Shown here piece by piece: positions 46,891-59,910 of a stretch of 64,000 nucleotides of DNA. Position numbers and translations under genes: made by a program. How positions within the stretch are numbered: the stretch's first letter is position 1; the number at the start of each line of letters is the position of its first letter. This DNA is from Lineolata rhizophorae. Lineage: Eukaryota; Ascomycota; Dothideomycetes; Lineolatales; Lineolataceae. Location of the stretch: the NCBI GenBank assembly GCA_010093515.1, contig MU001677.1, forward strand, positions 395,654-459,653. Direction: 5' to 3'. The notes below the pieces were generated by a model, which saw nothing but the letters and a program-made list of their open reading frames with translations, did no database searches and was not told the DNA's origin.

Positions 46891-49028
46891 TCAGAACTCG
46901 CGACCAGGTCTCCTGTTGGACTTATTCGACCCAAAAGAATAACTCTGCACGCTCGCTCCCCTACCGCCTCCGCTGTGCCGTCCGAAAGGATCGCGGCCAC
47001 CGTGCGAGTCGCGGCCACCACCGCGCGTAGAGTGGTCACTACTGAACGGGTCGCGCTGATTATACGTAGAACGGTCGCCCCCGAACGGATCCGATATGCG
47101 GGGCCCCATGTTAAGTCTCGCGTTAGCGGACCTCGAGCCGCCGTTGTACTCCCGCACGTTGATGCCTCGCAAGCCTGCGAGCCCCATCTTCTCCACGAGG
47201 ACCCTGCCAAGCGGCGGCGGCTCCGAACAGCCCCAGCCATACTTGGCCATGGCGTTCATGGAGTAGATGAGGGACTGCTTGTTGTTCAGCCACTGGAAGC
47301 TGCCCAGGTGGGCGTGGTAGGCGTCCGAGAATTGGCCAAGCGGCACTGAGCGATGCGCCTCGGCCAGGTTCGTCAGAATGCTAGCTACCGACATTGGCAG
47401 CTGCTGCTCCTTCGTCATGTCCACGCTCGCCGACACGAGGGACCCGTCGTGTTCGATGGGTAAGTCGCGCAGCCGGCGCGGCAACTCTTGTCGCTCGAGC
47501 TCCGATGCGATTAACCACCCTTCGCCTTCCTTCCCGGCCCGACCGGTACGCCCAATTCGGTGGACGTACGTCTCGCGTTGGTGGGGCAAACTCATCTGAA
47601 CAACGTGGGTTACGTCCGGAAAATCCATGCCTCGCGCCGACACATCAGACGATAGAAGAACGGCAGAATCGGCCATTTTGAAGGTCCTTGTCGACCGGGT
47701 GCGCTCTTGTTGCGACATTTTACCATGGAGCGGAATAAAACGAAGAGGGCCTGAATACGTTGTCTGCGTTGGTCCTCTAAACGTGCGGCTCTCGAGAAGA
47801 TTGAGCGTCCTATAGGCAAGGTTGACTTCGGCCGTTGAGTTGAAGTAGACAATGGCTTTGAATGGCTTCTCCCCGCTTTGTTTCCTCCTCCCGTATTCCC
47901 GTACGCACAACTCAAGGAGCGCAGGCATTCGGTTCTCAAACCCGCGAGCGAACACAACCTTCTGCGGCACCCGCTCGTGTGTAGGTGCCTCGTCGTCGCG
48001 CACGCACTTGATGAAATGGAATCCAGGCCGCATTGTGCTCCGTACCATATCTACAACCTCTGGCGGGATTGTAGCCGAAAACATCAACGTCTGCTTTTCT
48101 TTCTCCTCCGGCTGTGGAAGCATGCGCTGAATCGTCATGATTTCCGGCCAAAACCCATGGTCCATCAGCCTGTCCGCTTCGTCAAGTACCAAGGTGGTCA
48201 ATTTCGGTGCTGAGATTCCGGTGTAACTGTCCTCTAGGACATCGCGTAGTCTCCCTGGTGTTGCGACGAGAATATGGCACCCTTCCCTCCGTATGTTTTG
48301 GAGATGAAGTCTCTTCTGGGTTCCTCCGACGGCAGTTTGAACGACTAGGCCCGTATTGGAGACCAGCTTCCTTGCTTCAAAGGCAATCTGCTCGGCCAAT
48401 TCACGAGTTGGGGAAATTATGATGGCGCGAATATCGTCCGGGGCCGCTTTACTGAAACCTTTCCGAGCGAGAGAAGGGTCCTCGTTAAGAACGTTCTGTA
48501 GGATAGGCAAGAGAAAAGCGAGTGTCTTGCCCGTTCCCGTCTTAGCCTGTGCAATCCTGATTCTAGAGTCAGCAAGGTAATTTGTGGGAACGAAAAAAGT
48601 ATACACTCACACGTCATCGCCAGCCAAAGCTTCATTGATAGTTTTGGACTGCACGTCCGTCATCTCATCAAACCCGAACCTTTTGGTGATTGTGTTAATA
48701 ACATTGGGATGAATAAGACCCTTGTCCTTCAGCTGGGAGAATCTTGTGATCACGCCGGCCTATATTCAATTAGAATCAAGCCCACGTCCACAAATACCTC
48801 AGATCGTGAGATACGAACCTCCTGAGAAGGCGGGTCGGCAACTTGGGCCTGAGTCGATGCGGCGGCATGTTGCCATCGCAGCGCCTGGCGCACGCCAGTT
48901 ATAGCGAAAGCATCTTTCGATAGCGCAGGCTGCTTCGCCGTAGCGCGAACAGCGCGCGGCATCCGCAGAGCGGAGGTTGACGTTGCTCGAGCAAGAGATG
49001 CAGGGCATCTCCTCAATGCACCGAACAT
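46891..49028 (-). CDS. Mitochondrial DEAD-box RNA helicase (Mss116-like)
   Basis: ATP-dependent RNA chaperone of group I/II intron splicing and mitochondrial RNA handling, by family. Three exons, 49028-48819, 48759-48611 and 48556-46891, phases 0 and 2, give 674 residues. The basic, Ala/Ser-rich N-terminus (MFGALRRCPASLARATSTSA) fits mitochondrial import. Motifs in order: Q-motif region GFDEMTDVQSKTINEALAGD, I AKTGTGKT, Ia PTRELAEQ, Ib ATPGRLRD, II LDEADRLMDHGF, III MFSATIP, IV IVYFNS, V DVSARGMDFPDV and VI HRIGRTGRAGK. All are intact. The C-terminal extension is Arg/Gly/Ser/Asp-rich with repeats such as DPFGG, DPFSS and DPFGRHSGGGRG, a basic RNA-tethering tail as in Mss116. Confidence 0.93.
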
Positions 49029-49464
49029 GGCGAAGGGACGGAAGTGGTTATCCGCTTCGCAGGGACAAGGCAAGGCAACACCGGGACCTAACGAAAGAGC
49101 AGTTGCCAATTGCCTGATAGGAAAGAGGTGGTTAAGGAGGGGAGGTTGAAGCGGGAAGAGGTGGTGGGACCGACGGAGGAGGGTGCAGGGGAAGAGGCGA
49201 AATGTTCGCGTTCGCAACTGGCACTTTTTTTTCGCCGGCAAGCCGAATCGGCTTAGTTCCCATCTCTTAGCTTATTGCCCCATCCACGCCCGAGAGTTCC
49301 TTGCCAGGAGATCATGCCCGGTCGGCCGACGAGACTCAGTGGAATTACACTCTTTCTCAATATTAATCCTGTGCTTCGTATGCAAAGTCTATTAATTTCT
49401 ATTGTTCTCTAACCTGAAAGTCTAAGTCATCTCTAAATTACAGCGAAAAAGTAAAACCTGCTTG
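49029..49464. other. Intergenic region upstream of helicase
   Basis: 436 bp holding the helicase promoter and the 3' end of the next minus-strand gene. Nothing distinctive. Confidence 0.45.
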
Positions 49465-50738
49465 CTAGCGCCCCAGTATCCTCACCCCGCCCCTGTACGC
49501 AACGCTCTCGTCCGCGCACTCGCGCGTCTCTCCCAGCACCACGCCCAACCCCTCCTTGAACCCATCACACGTCCCACCCAACACACCTCTTACCAGCCAG
49601 ACGATTGATCCGGCAATCGCGTCGCCTACGCCGCCGTCGCCCTGCTTGACCCCATGCCTTCTCAGCTCCTCCACGGCGTCCGTACAACCGCTTAGGCACC
49701 GCTCCATCAAGCGATGCGAGCGCTCGAAGCGTTGGATGTGCGTGAAAGCGATGCGGATGTAGGGCAGCAGAAAGGAGAGGAGGAGAATAGCGTGGACGAC
49801 CGAGACCTCAGTGATTCGGTGGACGATTGATGGCGTGGGTGGGCTGAGAGGTTGGGCTGGATCTGGATCTGCCGCGCCTGAAGTGGGACAACGAACGATG
49901 GCTTTGCTGATACTGTTGGTTCTGCTGCTTCGGCTGCTCTCTAGTCCGGCTGTTGACGTTCCGTCTGGTGCAGTCGGTGGTAGCTGCAGCTCCATGGGCA
50001 GAACATCCCGCAGCATGGACAGCTCTTGTAAGCTCAGATTTTCGGGCAGTGCTTTTAAGAGCTTTGTCAATGAGAGCACGAAGAGGTGGCGTGCAAGTGA
50101 TTGGTCCCCATCGGCACTGGATTCTCGGTAGGAAGAGGTCAAGAGGCGAAGAGCTTGTTGCAGAGGCTCGTCAGCCCTAATACCTTGCTCGAATCGGGAG
50201 CGACAAACTTACCCTGCCCAACGCTCGTCCAGCTCACTCCACCTTCTATCTCTATCGGCCTCACTAGCTGTTCTTTGTCTCCCCATGCTCTGCTTCCTCT
50301 ACTAGGAACTACTACATTGCCCTTCCGCTGACGAACAAAACGATCCCTCGCATCGTCATCGGCTCCTTTAACGACCGCCCGTTCAACACTCGCACTATTC
50401 TCGTTCTTCTGCTCATTCGCGTCGCTCTCACGGGCAACCTCTGTCACACTCCCAGTCACACTGTCTTCGGCTCCATTTCCGTTCGCGATAGCCGTCAGAT
50501 AATTCGGTGGTGGTGTCACCGGTCGACTGTCCGTGCTCAGAAAGTTGCCGGTTGCCCAACTTCCCAGACTCGGCGCGGAACACCGTACGGAGCGTCGCAA
50601 TGATGGTAGGCGCGGGAGGCGAGTACGAACAACTTGCGGCAAAAATGTATATAGCACTGACGGCGGCGCCTCAAATGTCATCGTGGGCGTGACTAGGACA
50701 TGTTGTTCATGCGAATTGCAAAGCTCAACTGCCGGCAT
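49465..50738 (-). CDS. Hypothetical protein with one predicted membrane helix
   Basis: I do not recognise the family. Exons 50738-50213 and 50153-49465 join in phase 1 across a 59-nt intron (GTAAGT donor, GCTGACG branch site, AAG acceptor) giving 404 residues. The N-terminal half is Ser/Thr/Glu-rich and probably disordered. The C-terminal half starts ALRLLTSSYRESSADGDQSL and LARHLFVLSLTKLLKALPEN, followed by a hydrophobic helix VVHAILLLSFLLPYIRIAFT near residue 285, then FERSHRLMERCLSGCTDAVE and a Gly-rich end. The helix and its amphipathic surroundings suggest membrane association. An alternative start is the in-frame MTFEAPPSV about 19 codons in. Only the order of genes links it to its neighbours. 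Confidence 0.7.
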
Positions 50739-51718
50739 TGTGCGTCAATCGTCCAATGCTAGGGACGGGATAGGAGGGAAATAAATGGCCACGACGTCGA
50801 GAATTTTCAGACGAGCTGAATGGTAAGGCTTTTCGAACTATGTTTGAGTGGGCACAAATGCTGCCCTCGGAAAAGCGGGATGTTGGAGTCCTTTTCAACG
50901 AAGTGAGTGGAATGCAGGCTATCCGCTCGCCTTGAACAGAGGCTGGGACAGCCCAACTGCATATGGTAGCGGACTGGAATGTGAAAAAGATGGTCTAACA
51001 CGGGGAACGCCAACGGCCTAAGTTCTGGCGCAGCCGACTTATCTAGGTAGATACGCGCCGTGGGACTCGTTATCACGTCAACCCCATCTTCTAGCATGTG
51101 AAAGGGCGCCTAGGGCACCGGAAAAAAGATGGTGTGGCAGCACACCCCCCTCTCTGCAGCCTCGTGTTAAGGATCGGTCATGCTGTAGCTTTTTGTTGAG
51201 TGCTACGTGAGACCGCCGCCCGGTCAGGGAGATTTTAAGCTAGCGACCGTTTGCCGGAAGTGGTCCAATGACGGGCTCGGAATCTGCATGTGAAGGACAC
51301 CATGCATGAAATCCCACGGGTTGAATCGGCATACATATCGCGTGCGGCGGCACTGGTTTGCTGTTATTGTTAGCCTCGCTTGGCCGAATGGTCAGGCCCG
51401 CAGGGAAAGCCATCACCATTTGAAACTGAGTACTGTTCCTTGGTAGGTGTCCAATTGGCATATGACTTTCCTACCAAACATTTTCTATCGTGGGGTATGC
51501 AACAGGGATTTATTTCGCGAAAGTTGTGACCAAATAGACTTTGTCCCACGGTTATATCGTCACGTTCCTTCGAATCGGGCATCTGAGGTGTCCCAGTTAG
51601 TGCCGAGGGATTGCCGTAGGCCCCGCCTCATAGTTACAATTAACACATCATATATACACGTAGAGCGCGAAGTAACGTTATCGGTATGCGCGTAATCGCA
51701 AATCTAAAGTCCGAGGGT
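50739..51718. other. Intergenic region
   Basis: 980 bp between the unknown membrane-protein gene and the mannosidase stop codon. TGGCCGAATGGTCAGG at 51382-51397 resembles a tRNA D-arm but no full tRNA can be folded around it. Confidence 0.45.
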
Positions 51719-53462
51719 TCAAATGGGCCATCCTGCAACCTGGAAAGGATGTGCTTCGGTGTTGAAAACCCAAAAGTTTTTTCCATGATGATTCACCTGC
51801 CATTCTTCGTCCTAGAATGATGTTAGACTGCCAGCTGATATACAGCTCAAGCAAGTCGAGAACTCACCTCCGCAAAAATAAGATATAAATACTTCATTAC
51901 CTCTGCAAACAGGAAGCTTTCCTGATTGTCGGACGGCTCCCCGCCGTCAACTGCATTCACATCCTCAATGCTAGTAAATCCGCTATCGGTCCGGCAGGTC
52001 GAATTGATCGCTTTGAACGCATCCCATGCCCAATCCCGATAGACAGGGTTTCCGGTGGCTCTATATGCGTAGTAGATGCTCTCAATGACTTCCGGTCGCA
52101 GGACGTAATCCGAACTAGTGATGTAGAAGCCATTTTCCCGGTAAAATTCCCGTTGGTCAGCAGGCACAGAAGAATTGCTCCAGCCAAATCTTTCCGGGCC
52201 GATACCCGTTAATGTGGCTGTATAAGTTTCGTGGCAGCCTTCAACAAGAGATAGGCCAAAGTGGACGTATTTGGGCTCATCGAGAACGAGTCCCCCAAGA
52301 ATAAAATTCCCACCGTCAAAGCAAGTCAAGTGACCCGAGGTGAGAGTTAAATTCATGCCTTTGTACTCCGCGAGAAACGTCAAATCTGGTCTTGACTTTG
52401 GGTGGGATGCAAGATATCTCATCGTAGAATCTGCAGCAACGATCCACCTGAACGGGTGAGCATCCAATCTATCGCCCAGACTTCAAAACATACCGGTCTT
52501 TGTACGATGCGAAACGCGCAGGGTCGTAAATAAACATCTTGAGCAAATACTCGTAGAACGAATCAGTTCCGCCACTCCATCCTCCATTGCTATCCGCAAA
52601 TGTTCCATTGGATATGTAAATTTTAGAGCCAACCAAACCAGGGAACGGTTCGGAAGATCGAGGCGCCGGATGCAGCAGGTAGCTTTCCGCCAGTTGACTC
52701 AGGTAAGCATATTGATCATCTCCGAGTAGGTCGGACAGGCGAGTCCATTCCAAAACTAAGGTTCCCGTAACAGCAAGTCCATTGGTGTTGCTGTTATCAG
52801 TCGAACGATTCTGGAAATAAAGGTTGTTGTGTGGAACTCCGCTAGGAGTATGGAAAGCATATTTCAAATTATCTGCAAGAGCTTCAGACTGCTTGAGAAG
52901 CGACCTGACCCTATGGCGCTGTAGAATGCTGTCAGCCAATTAGACTCCGGGTACTCGGTTACTGTAGTAAATCTGACGACATACATCTGGGCACAAGTGA
53001 GCCTTCGGACCAGTCAAGAGGTCATAACCGGAGAGCATTCCCGCAAGATAGCGAATCGTTGTCTCAAACAAGCTGACAGTGGTGTTCGTTTCCGAATAAT
53101 CAATCGTCTCGATATGATCCAAGATAGCATCTACAACATTCGGCAAATCCATTATAGTAGCGGTGCTCAGTGCATCAACTGCGCTTGCGCCCCATCCATT
53201 CCTAGCCAAAATTTAAGCAAAGAGTAAACACTTCGATCTTTGAGACTTACCGCGAATTTGCATAACCATTGCTGACTGGGAGCAATTCGTCATTAGGGAA
53301 CGCGTATTCGTAGTATCCGTTCCACGCGTGAAGGAATGCCTCTTTCACCGCGTTCGCGCGGTGACCATATGTTGTACTATCCCGGGTGTCGTGAATGGGA
53401 TGCGGCGCTGCGATACAGGCCTGTATTGACAGGAAAACAGAAACGAACGTCTTCCATTTCAT
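51719..53462 (-). CDS. Secreted alpha-1,2-mannosidase, glycoside hydrolase family 47
   Basis: Class I inverting mannosidase that trims alpha-1,2-mannose from N-glycans; the cleavable signal peptide resembles secreted Aspergillus/Penicillium enzymes. Five exons, 53462-53251, 53201-52985, 52918-52494, 52447-51868 and 51811-51719, fit in frame (508 residues, usual length). Signal peptide [20 protein letters not shown]; an upstream in-frame ATG at 53495 is less suited. Landmarks: [93 protein letters not shown] made across intron 4, [49 protein letters not shown] and EAHPF in the last exon after FNT, where the Thr is the calcium ligand. Catalytic acidic residues in these motifs are present. Several NxS/T sites are visible. 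Confidence 0.94.
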
Positions 53463-56400
53463 AGCGAAGGATCTTCCGCAGAAAACGGGCAACAAAAGAA
53501 GGCTTCAACCCCCAGGGGAAAATCGAAAACCGCCGCTACGAAAGATGACGAGGGATGGAAGGCCCTAAATAATTAAAGGAAATGCCGTAAAACATTGAAA
53601 AAAGAGGGACATATTGCGCACTTCCATGCGTGCTACCTACCATTATATATTGCACCGCATCAGCGTAGCGGTACGCACGGTCCTCGTGATGGGTTCCAAG
53701 GTCATTCTGGGCCATTTAGCGGGCACATTTCTAGCCGGGTGGACAGCGTTCCGCGGCCCGTAAACCTGGAGAGAATGCATATCCACGAAGACTTATTTAT
53801 CTAGAAAGCAGCAGCGTACCCTTGAGTCAAGGCCCCGCTGACCAGGGGACAAAAACCAGAAAAACGCAGATAAGCGGGCAATTACTGCGCGCACATACAA
53901 TGGCAGAATGGAGTAATTGCTGCTCTAGACGGGCACCCTGTAGGGAGGCCTCGGCGCAAGCTAAAAGGAGAAGGTCGGACAAGCACACTGCCCAAAAAGG
54001 CCTCGGTCATACGGCGGATTCTTAGTGGGATCGCCGGGCGCCGGGTGCAAAACGAACCAACGGTTTCCTCAGGCCGAGATCATCACCAGGTGGAGCATAC
54101 CTCAAGGTCGTACAACAAACACCAAATAGCCGGCACCGCCTCGAAGCCAGCGCCATACTATGCAAGCGACCTTGAGGTGGAGTCTCCCAGCACAATGAGC
54201 GATAAGGGAATTACTTTTCAAGGGAGAACCCTGGTGAACGAGCCTCTCGAGCTCGGGCGCTCATAGGAATGGAGGACTTGCTAGCGCGGAGTCTGCATTA
54301 TCCCCGCCGGGTATGCTTGCCCAAAGAACTTTGGCTGCTGCACCAGGCGGCTCACCGCGCCGTAGTTTAGTCATGCGGAGTTGGTGACGAGAGGCATATG
54401 AAGGAATAATAAGGAGGCTGGAACCTAGGTACCAGGAGGCGGTGTTTCGGCTGTGCTCGACACGTGTTCGCTACCAACTGGCTTTGTGGCAGCCAGTCAG
54501 CCGACCGCGTATGCTGATCGGCTCCCATCAAGGACGCAAAAGAAGATGGAGGAACAAGTGATAAATTATTGTCGGTGCAAGATGATAATGCAGCCACATA
54601 GAAGGTCCAAAACTTTTTTACGTCTTCTATCTCTACTACAGCAATTCTACCCTTGGCTCAAAACCGCCGAAAAGTACAATGACTAATAAAAGTTCTTTGT
54701 TGGCCTATTGATCGTACGAAGTCCGTGCAGAGCCTCCTATACGACGACATCTGTTATGGAGCGCCCGTCTCCTGCCTCTAATATCCTTTAATTCTAGTTC
54801 GAACTTATGAAATATAAAAGTTTAAAGTATTTCTCCTACGGTCGTGCATCTTGCATGGCATCCCGCAGGAGCGACCTTCCACGGACTACCCTCTCTTATG
54901 CGTCAGGCCTGCGTATCGTGCCCTCTCTAAACACGTGCTCTCCTATACTCTGTTCCAAGCTTTCCTCATGGGGTGAGCGAAGCAAGCGTAGCTTCTATTC
55001 ACGCATAGTGAAACCGTCAAACAAAGACTCAGCTATAAGTCTCATAATACAGCTGTCTCAAGGACGGAGTTCTCGTGTGCGGGTGTAGCTCAACCTCCAA
55101 AGACAGAAACCGCCAAAACCTCTTTGCGTACGTGGGTATATCAACCCTATCTAGAAGTAGTTGAAATTCGTTCACAAAACAGATTTTTGATTGGGATATT
55201 CTCGTCTATATAGTTAGTCTCGAATTCTAATTCTGAATATATAATAGTGAGTTGGGTACCTTAGAAAGTCAGACGTAGATAGCTTGTTAAGCTCGTTTCC
55301 TAGAGCTAGAGTAACGTATATTGGCTTAGATATTCAGATGGAATGCCAAACTACATGATCCTGATAAAGTCTGAAATATGATGGAAATGTAGGAACAATG
55401 CAAATACCGTTAAATATTTTATGAAGGTATATATGCGTACAGAGCTCGAGAAGTAAAACAAGACCACATACGGTAGGGTTAAAGATACATCTATCAACTG
55501 GTTTCATAACGGCTACTTGCCACTTTACATCATTGTACGCTATTTATGAGAGTTTGCATCATTTGAAGATATATCAAATGCCATTTTGTGTGGACGCCAC
55601 GAGAAAGGGGGTTGTAATAAAGAGTGCGATATTTTATAGAAATAATAATGGATCTACAACTGGCCAATGATTCATTCACCGCATATCAATGCTACGGAGA
55701 GATGTACTAGCGCTCAGAATAGCTCTAGATCATCCCCACATTGTAGATACTCAGGGCATATGTAAGAGCACCGTTTTATACAGGAATTGCTGCGTACGCA
55801 CGAAGCTTTTATTAGATCCAGCTTTTATTAGATACAACAGTCTGAAGCAGAGGCTAATGCCTAGAGATGGAGATAGCCTTTCAATGAAAGCAACCAGCCG
55901 TTTGCTTAAACCAGGATTTTGTTACCTTTTGGCCAAATATTGTGTCTTCCATTACAATCAACACCCGACACATATACTGCGCTGATGTCTTCTTATTTTA
56001 AACAGTTATTAGCTTTATTTTGTTTTCTTCCCACCGCATTTTCTAGGTATTACGTCGCATAGTACCGAATTCACTTTGGGGAAAGGCGTCGGAAGTATAT
56101 AGCTATATGCAAACTAGTTGACAAATTAGAAAACAATAAAATTGTTTATATGTAGTTTCGCTTGTACCAGCCAGCTTTATAAATGTATCACAAACTCGCT
56201 GTCCTCTGTATATGTGGAGTTCCAGTTGTATCTAGTTGTATCATGGTATGATATTCCTTCAAACCAGCAAGGCTTTGTAATCGACAGCTTATCACAATTG
56301 CACCCTATACAGCCCAAACCCTGGATGGCAATCACGTTAGGACTATATTACGGAGGAAGACTTGAATCTACAATCTGCACGTACGTACTCATGTATCATG

Positions 56401-56733
56401 CGTTCCACGTGACGCATTCCTAGGCAGACGCTGGAGGTCCTAGACTGGGAAGTGGCATCCTGCCGAAAACGGTAGTAGACCACGGCCGCGCCGCGCCGCC
56501 CGATTTCACATAAGTACGCATTTCCTTCGCGCGCATTGCGCACATTTCACCCTTCCCACCCTCACCATCTTCTAACCATTCACCCAAGCAGAACTGTAAG
56601 TTTTTACTACCCCTCTTGCATAGATCTACCCCAACCCACCTTCACGTTTTCGCTTAACCGTCCGTCACATCTCTACATACACTCCCTTTTGACAACTGTG
56701 AACCTTACAACTCTCCGCTTAGATCAACACAAA
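53463..56733. other. AT-rich gene-poor tract
   Basis: 3.3 kb without a recognisable gene. 54.65-56.4 kb is strikingly AT-rich with abundant TA dinucleotides, the pattern left by repeat-induced point mutation or ancient repeat decay. Small frames (54807-55088, 55689-55985, 56142-56423) have no family features. The last 200 bp before 56734 are C/T-rich and likely promoter/leader of the next gene. Confidence 0.45.
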
Positions 56734-59700
56734 ATGTCGTCACTGAACGACTACCGGTATGCCAACGGCTCTATGGCCCTTTGGCCAACTCCACCTTTCT
56801 TATCCGAACTTCTCAGTATTACACTCACGCAGTTGCAGATACAGCGTTGGCGAGAGTTTGCCTCTACTGGAGGCGATTCTTAACCGTGCCAACACCTTCA
56901 CGCTTCCCGTTCGCACCCATCAAAAGGGTGGTGAATTTGGCACGTCAAACGCGTTCAATACTACAAGCCACCGCGTCGACGGCCGTCCTTCCGTTCCCCT
57001 CGATCATCACCGCCTCCTCACTCCCCTCCTCCGCGCCCGAGGCCGACGTGACCCGGCCGAGTCCTTTCTCCAACCAGTCTCCGGCAACTTCGTCCCTCGG
57101 GGCGATAACCATTTCGACAGCTTCCCGGGCAGAGACTCCATCATTCACTCGCCTCGTCCCCAGCGCCATTTCCGCTTGGGTGACATCTTCCGTGAGGACC
57201 AAGCCGAGTCCGAGCTGACCCTTCGCCCTCCTTCCATTATGCGGTCACCCCGCTCCGCCGAGGCGCGCTGGGAGGCGTACAACCGCCACGAGCCCCCGGC
57301 GGTCGCCTCATCTGTCCGCCTTCAAGCGCTGCTAAGCGCTGGTGATGGAGAGCAGGGTGGAAACCAGCAGCAGCAGCTTGGCGAAGTCGGGGGCCGGGCG
57401 AGGATGGCATACCTCCGGGGCGATCCCGTCTTTTTCGGGGAGAGCGAAGGCCTCTTCCCGGAATATGCTGAGGTGCTGCCAGCGCCAAACCGGCGCTTCT
57501 GGGTCGAAGGTGAAAAGGCTGGAAAGAACGAGGCGTCCGACGATGACCTCGAGGGGATAAGGAAGAAAAGGAGGAGCCACAGTAATAGCACTGACGGCAA
57601 CAGAACGGAAATTCTTGAGAGCAGTGGCTCTGGTGTTGCGACGCCATACCAACAACAGACCACGGCTCCCCAAGCCCTGGCCATCGCCACCACGATGGCT
57701 TACAACATGAACGCTCCCACCGTAGCTTCCAGGGACCCTACCACATTCGTCGCGCCTGACTTCCAGCCTACATCTTCGCAGTCGGATCCGAAGAATCGAC
57801 GCCTCGAAGATATGGTTGGCCAAACGTTCAGGAACGAGAGTATCGTGATGCAGTCACAACTGCAGGCGAAAGTGCAACAAACGCAGCTGCAGACTCGACG
57901 TCCTGCCAACAACCAGCCAGATGTGCGCCCTGGAAATTATAGTACCACCGGGATGGAAACCATGGCGTGTCCAGCAACGCAGCCTCACCAAGGTCATGGA
58001 TATCGGCCGCAACAGCTCTTGGCACCGCTAACCGTACAACATCGCTTTCGGCCCGGATTGCCTCACAGTGGCAACTCCATGATGGATGACAATGGAACAA
58101 TGCGTGCTCACCCTGGAGGATTTGGCTTTGGCTACGGCCGCACCCATGGCGCTCCGCTTCAACCACCATCCTCATATCTTCCTGAATTTCCTCCAGACAA
58201 TCCGACCCACGGAGTGGTTCAGGTGCAGCCACAACTTCGTGCCCGAAACCGCCCTTTTGCACCGCTAGGTCCGAGTCGCCTGCGTGTTGAATCACGTCCT
58301 CTGTCCTGTAGCGGTAGCGAGATTATCGGCAACCAGATCCCTCAGATGGATAAGGGTCAGATGAGTACCAATGCTAGCTTTGATGGAAGTGTGGCGTTGC
58401 CTGAGATGGGCGGATTCAGATCTATTCTCTCTGAAGGTCATGATAAGGTTGGGACCGTGGCAGCTGGTGAAGAAGAATCAAAGGACAAGTATGGAAAGTG
58501 TCAGGGCTTAGATGCTGAACAGACCCCGAAAGCCTCGCTCTTCCTGGAGAGTTCAGGGGGCAGGGCTGGTAATAAGATGGTTCCGGCGGATGAACTCGAT
58601 AAGAAAAATGCCGTCAATAATTCTTCCGCGCAGCCTCAGCCTCGGCAGGAGTTCTACCATAGGCACGGATACAGTCAAGCTAACCCCATTGTTGGCGAAA
58701 TTTATCGCTCTGCGCCTGGCGACGTGGGATTTTCACATTCGTTACATCCCCCGGGTCACCCGCAGCTAGACCACCCACCTTTCCACAACAATCCGACATT
58801 CTACCTTGACCAGCCCGGTAGTTCCCTCCCCACAACCATAGGCTCTGCTTCAAACAGGAACCTCTTTCAGCGCTGCTTTCCACCAATCAATATCCCTCCT
58901 TCCAACAACACATTTTCTCGCGTTCCGCCTGCCTTAGGGTACTGGATAGACGGCCTAGCCAGCCGTCTCCTGACCTGGTTCAACGTCCAGTCTGATCCAG
59001 CACTTGCGTTGCGCATTCAGATGCCTCCAGCTGCCGCCCGCCCTTCGTGTCTCTTCGGCAGGAGCCGCCTTCACGATCCGGCGACGTCAACGGCGCACTG
59101 GTTGGAGACTCAACAGGGTCAGAGCTTGAGCACAACGTCGTATTTGCCGACCTTCCGGGCGCCGGTGGCAGATAAGTCGCCTGCTGTGAGGAGGATCTCC
59201 TTTTACAAAGTTGATGGGACAGCAAATGACCCTCGTCTGGCGCCGACAACGTACGGTCATCAAATCAATGAGAAGAAACCAGTATTGATCGGCGAAGTCT
59301 CTATGTTCAATGGTTTTAATACAGCTGAGGGGAGTTGGATTCCAGATGGGAAAGCGGGCATCTTCCAGGTGGAAATGCCGCCGAATGGGGGCAGTGCGAC
59401 TGGTAAGCGAAGTGACGTTTTAGCAGTTTCAAAGAAAATTAACTGTGACTGACCTTCATCCTAGTCTCTTCCGGTACCCTCTCTAGCAAAGTCGCGATCG
59501 ATCCGAATGCATGCACCCACTGGACCTTCATCTACGCTTCCCGCGTCAGCAACCCTATGGCTAACCACCTTAGTGACTTGTTCAATGGATCGTCACACAA
59601 GTCGTGGTTCCTCATAGCATTCCCGACCTCCGCAATTTCTTCCACCTACGACGGTATAGAGGAGCGTTGGGGCTGTCCTGCCCGTCAAGTGGCCGGATTT

Positions 59701-59910
59701 AGCGAGCCGGCACGAAACGTTCATGTTGGTGGTGAGTATCATACATATGAGGGACGGATGGTTCGTATCTTGCGTCTGCATTTCGATCGCAAGTGTCCTT
59801 GGCCGTTGCTGGAAGCAGGAAAGGGCATTGAAGGTGAAGACTGGTTCGAGTTCGTCAAATCGGTGAAGGATGGACAGGCGGTCATCGAGGTGGAGATGGA
59901 GTTGGACTGA
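56734..59910 (+). CDS. Large hypothetical protein with disordered N-terminus and folded C-terminal domain
   Basis: Not recognised. Proposed exons: 56734-56756 (MSSLNDYR), 56833-59402 and 59465-59910, all in phase, giving 1012 residues. The tiny first exon is inferred from a GTATGC donor and CGCAG acceptor; starting at the ATG at 56759 and reading straight on is the alternative. The second join (GTAAGC donor, CCTAG acceptor) is well supported. Residues to about 860 are Pro/Gln/Ser/Asn-rich with the motif FRLGDIFREDQAESELTLRP near 120 and a Gln-rich run near 350. The C-terminal ~150 residues look globular: ACTHWTFIYASRVSNPMANH, HKSWFLIAFPTSAISSTYDG, ARNVHVGGEYHTYEGRMVRI, LRLHFDRKCPWPLLEAGKGI. 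No signal peptide or membrane span. Confidence 0.75.

Noticed and set aside
51361-51740. tRNA-like D-arm (TGGCCGAATGGTCAGG) and a distant GGGTTCAAAT
   Set aside because: The two elements are over 300 nt apart and neither sits in a foldable cloverleaf; the second overlaps the mannosidase stop region.
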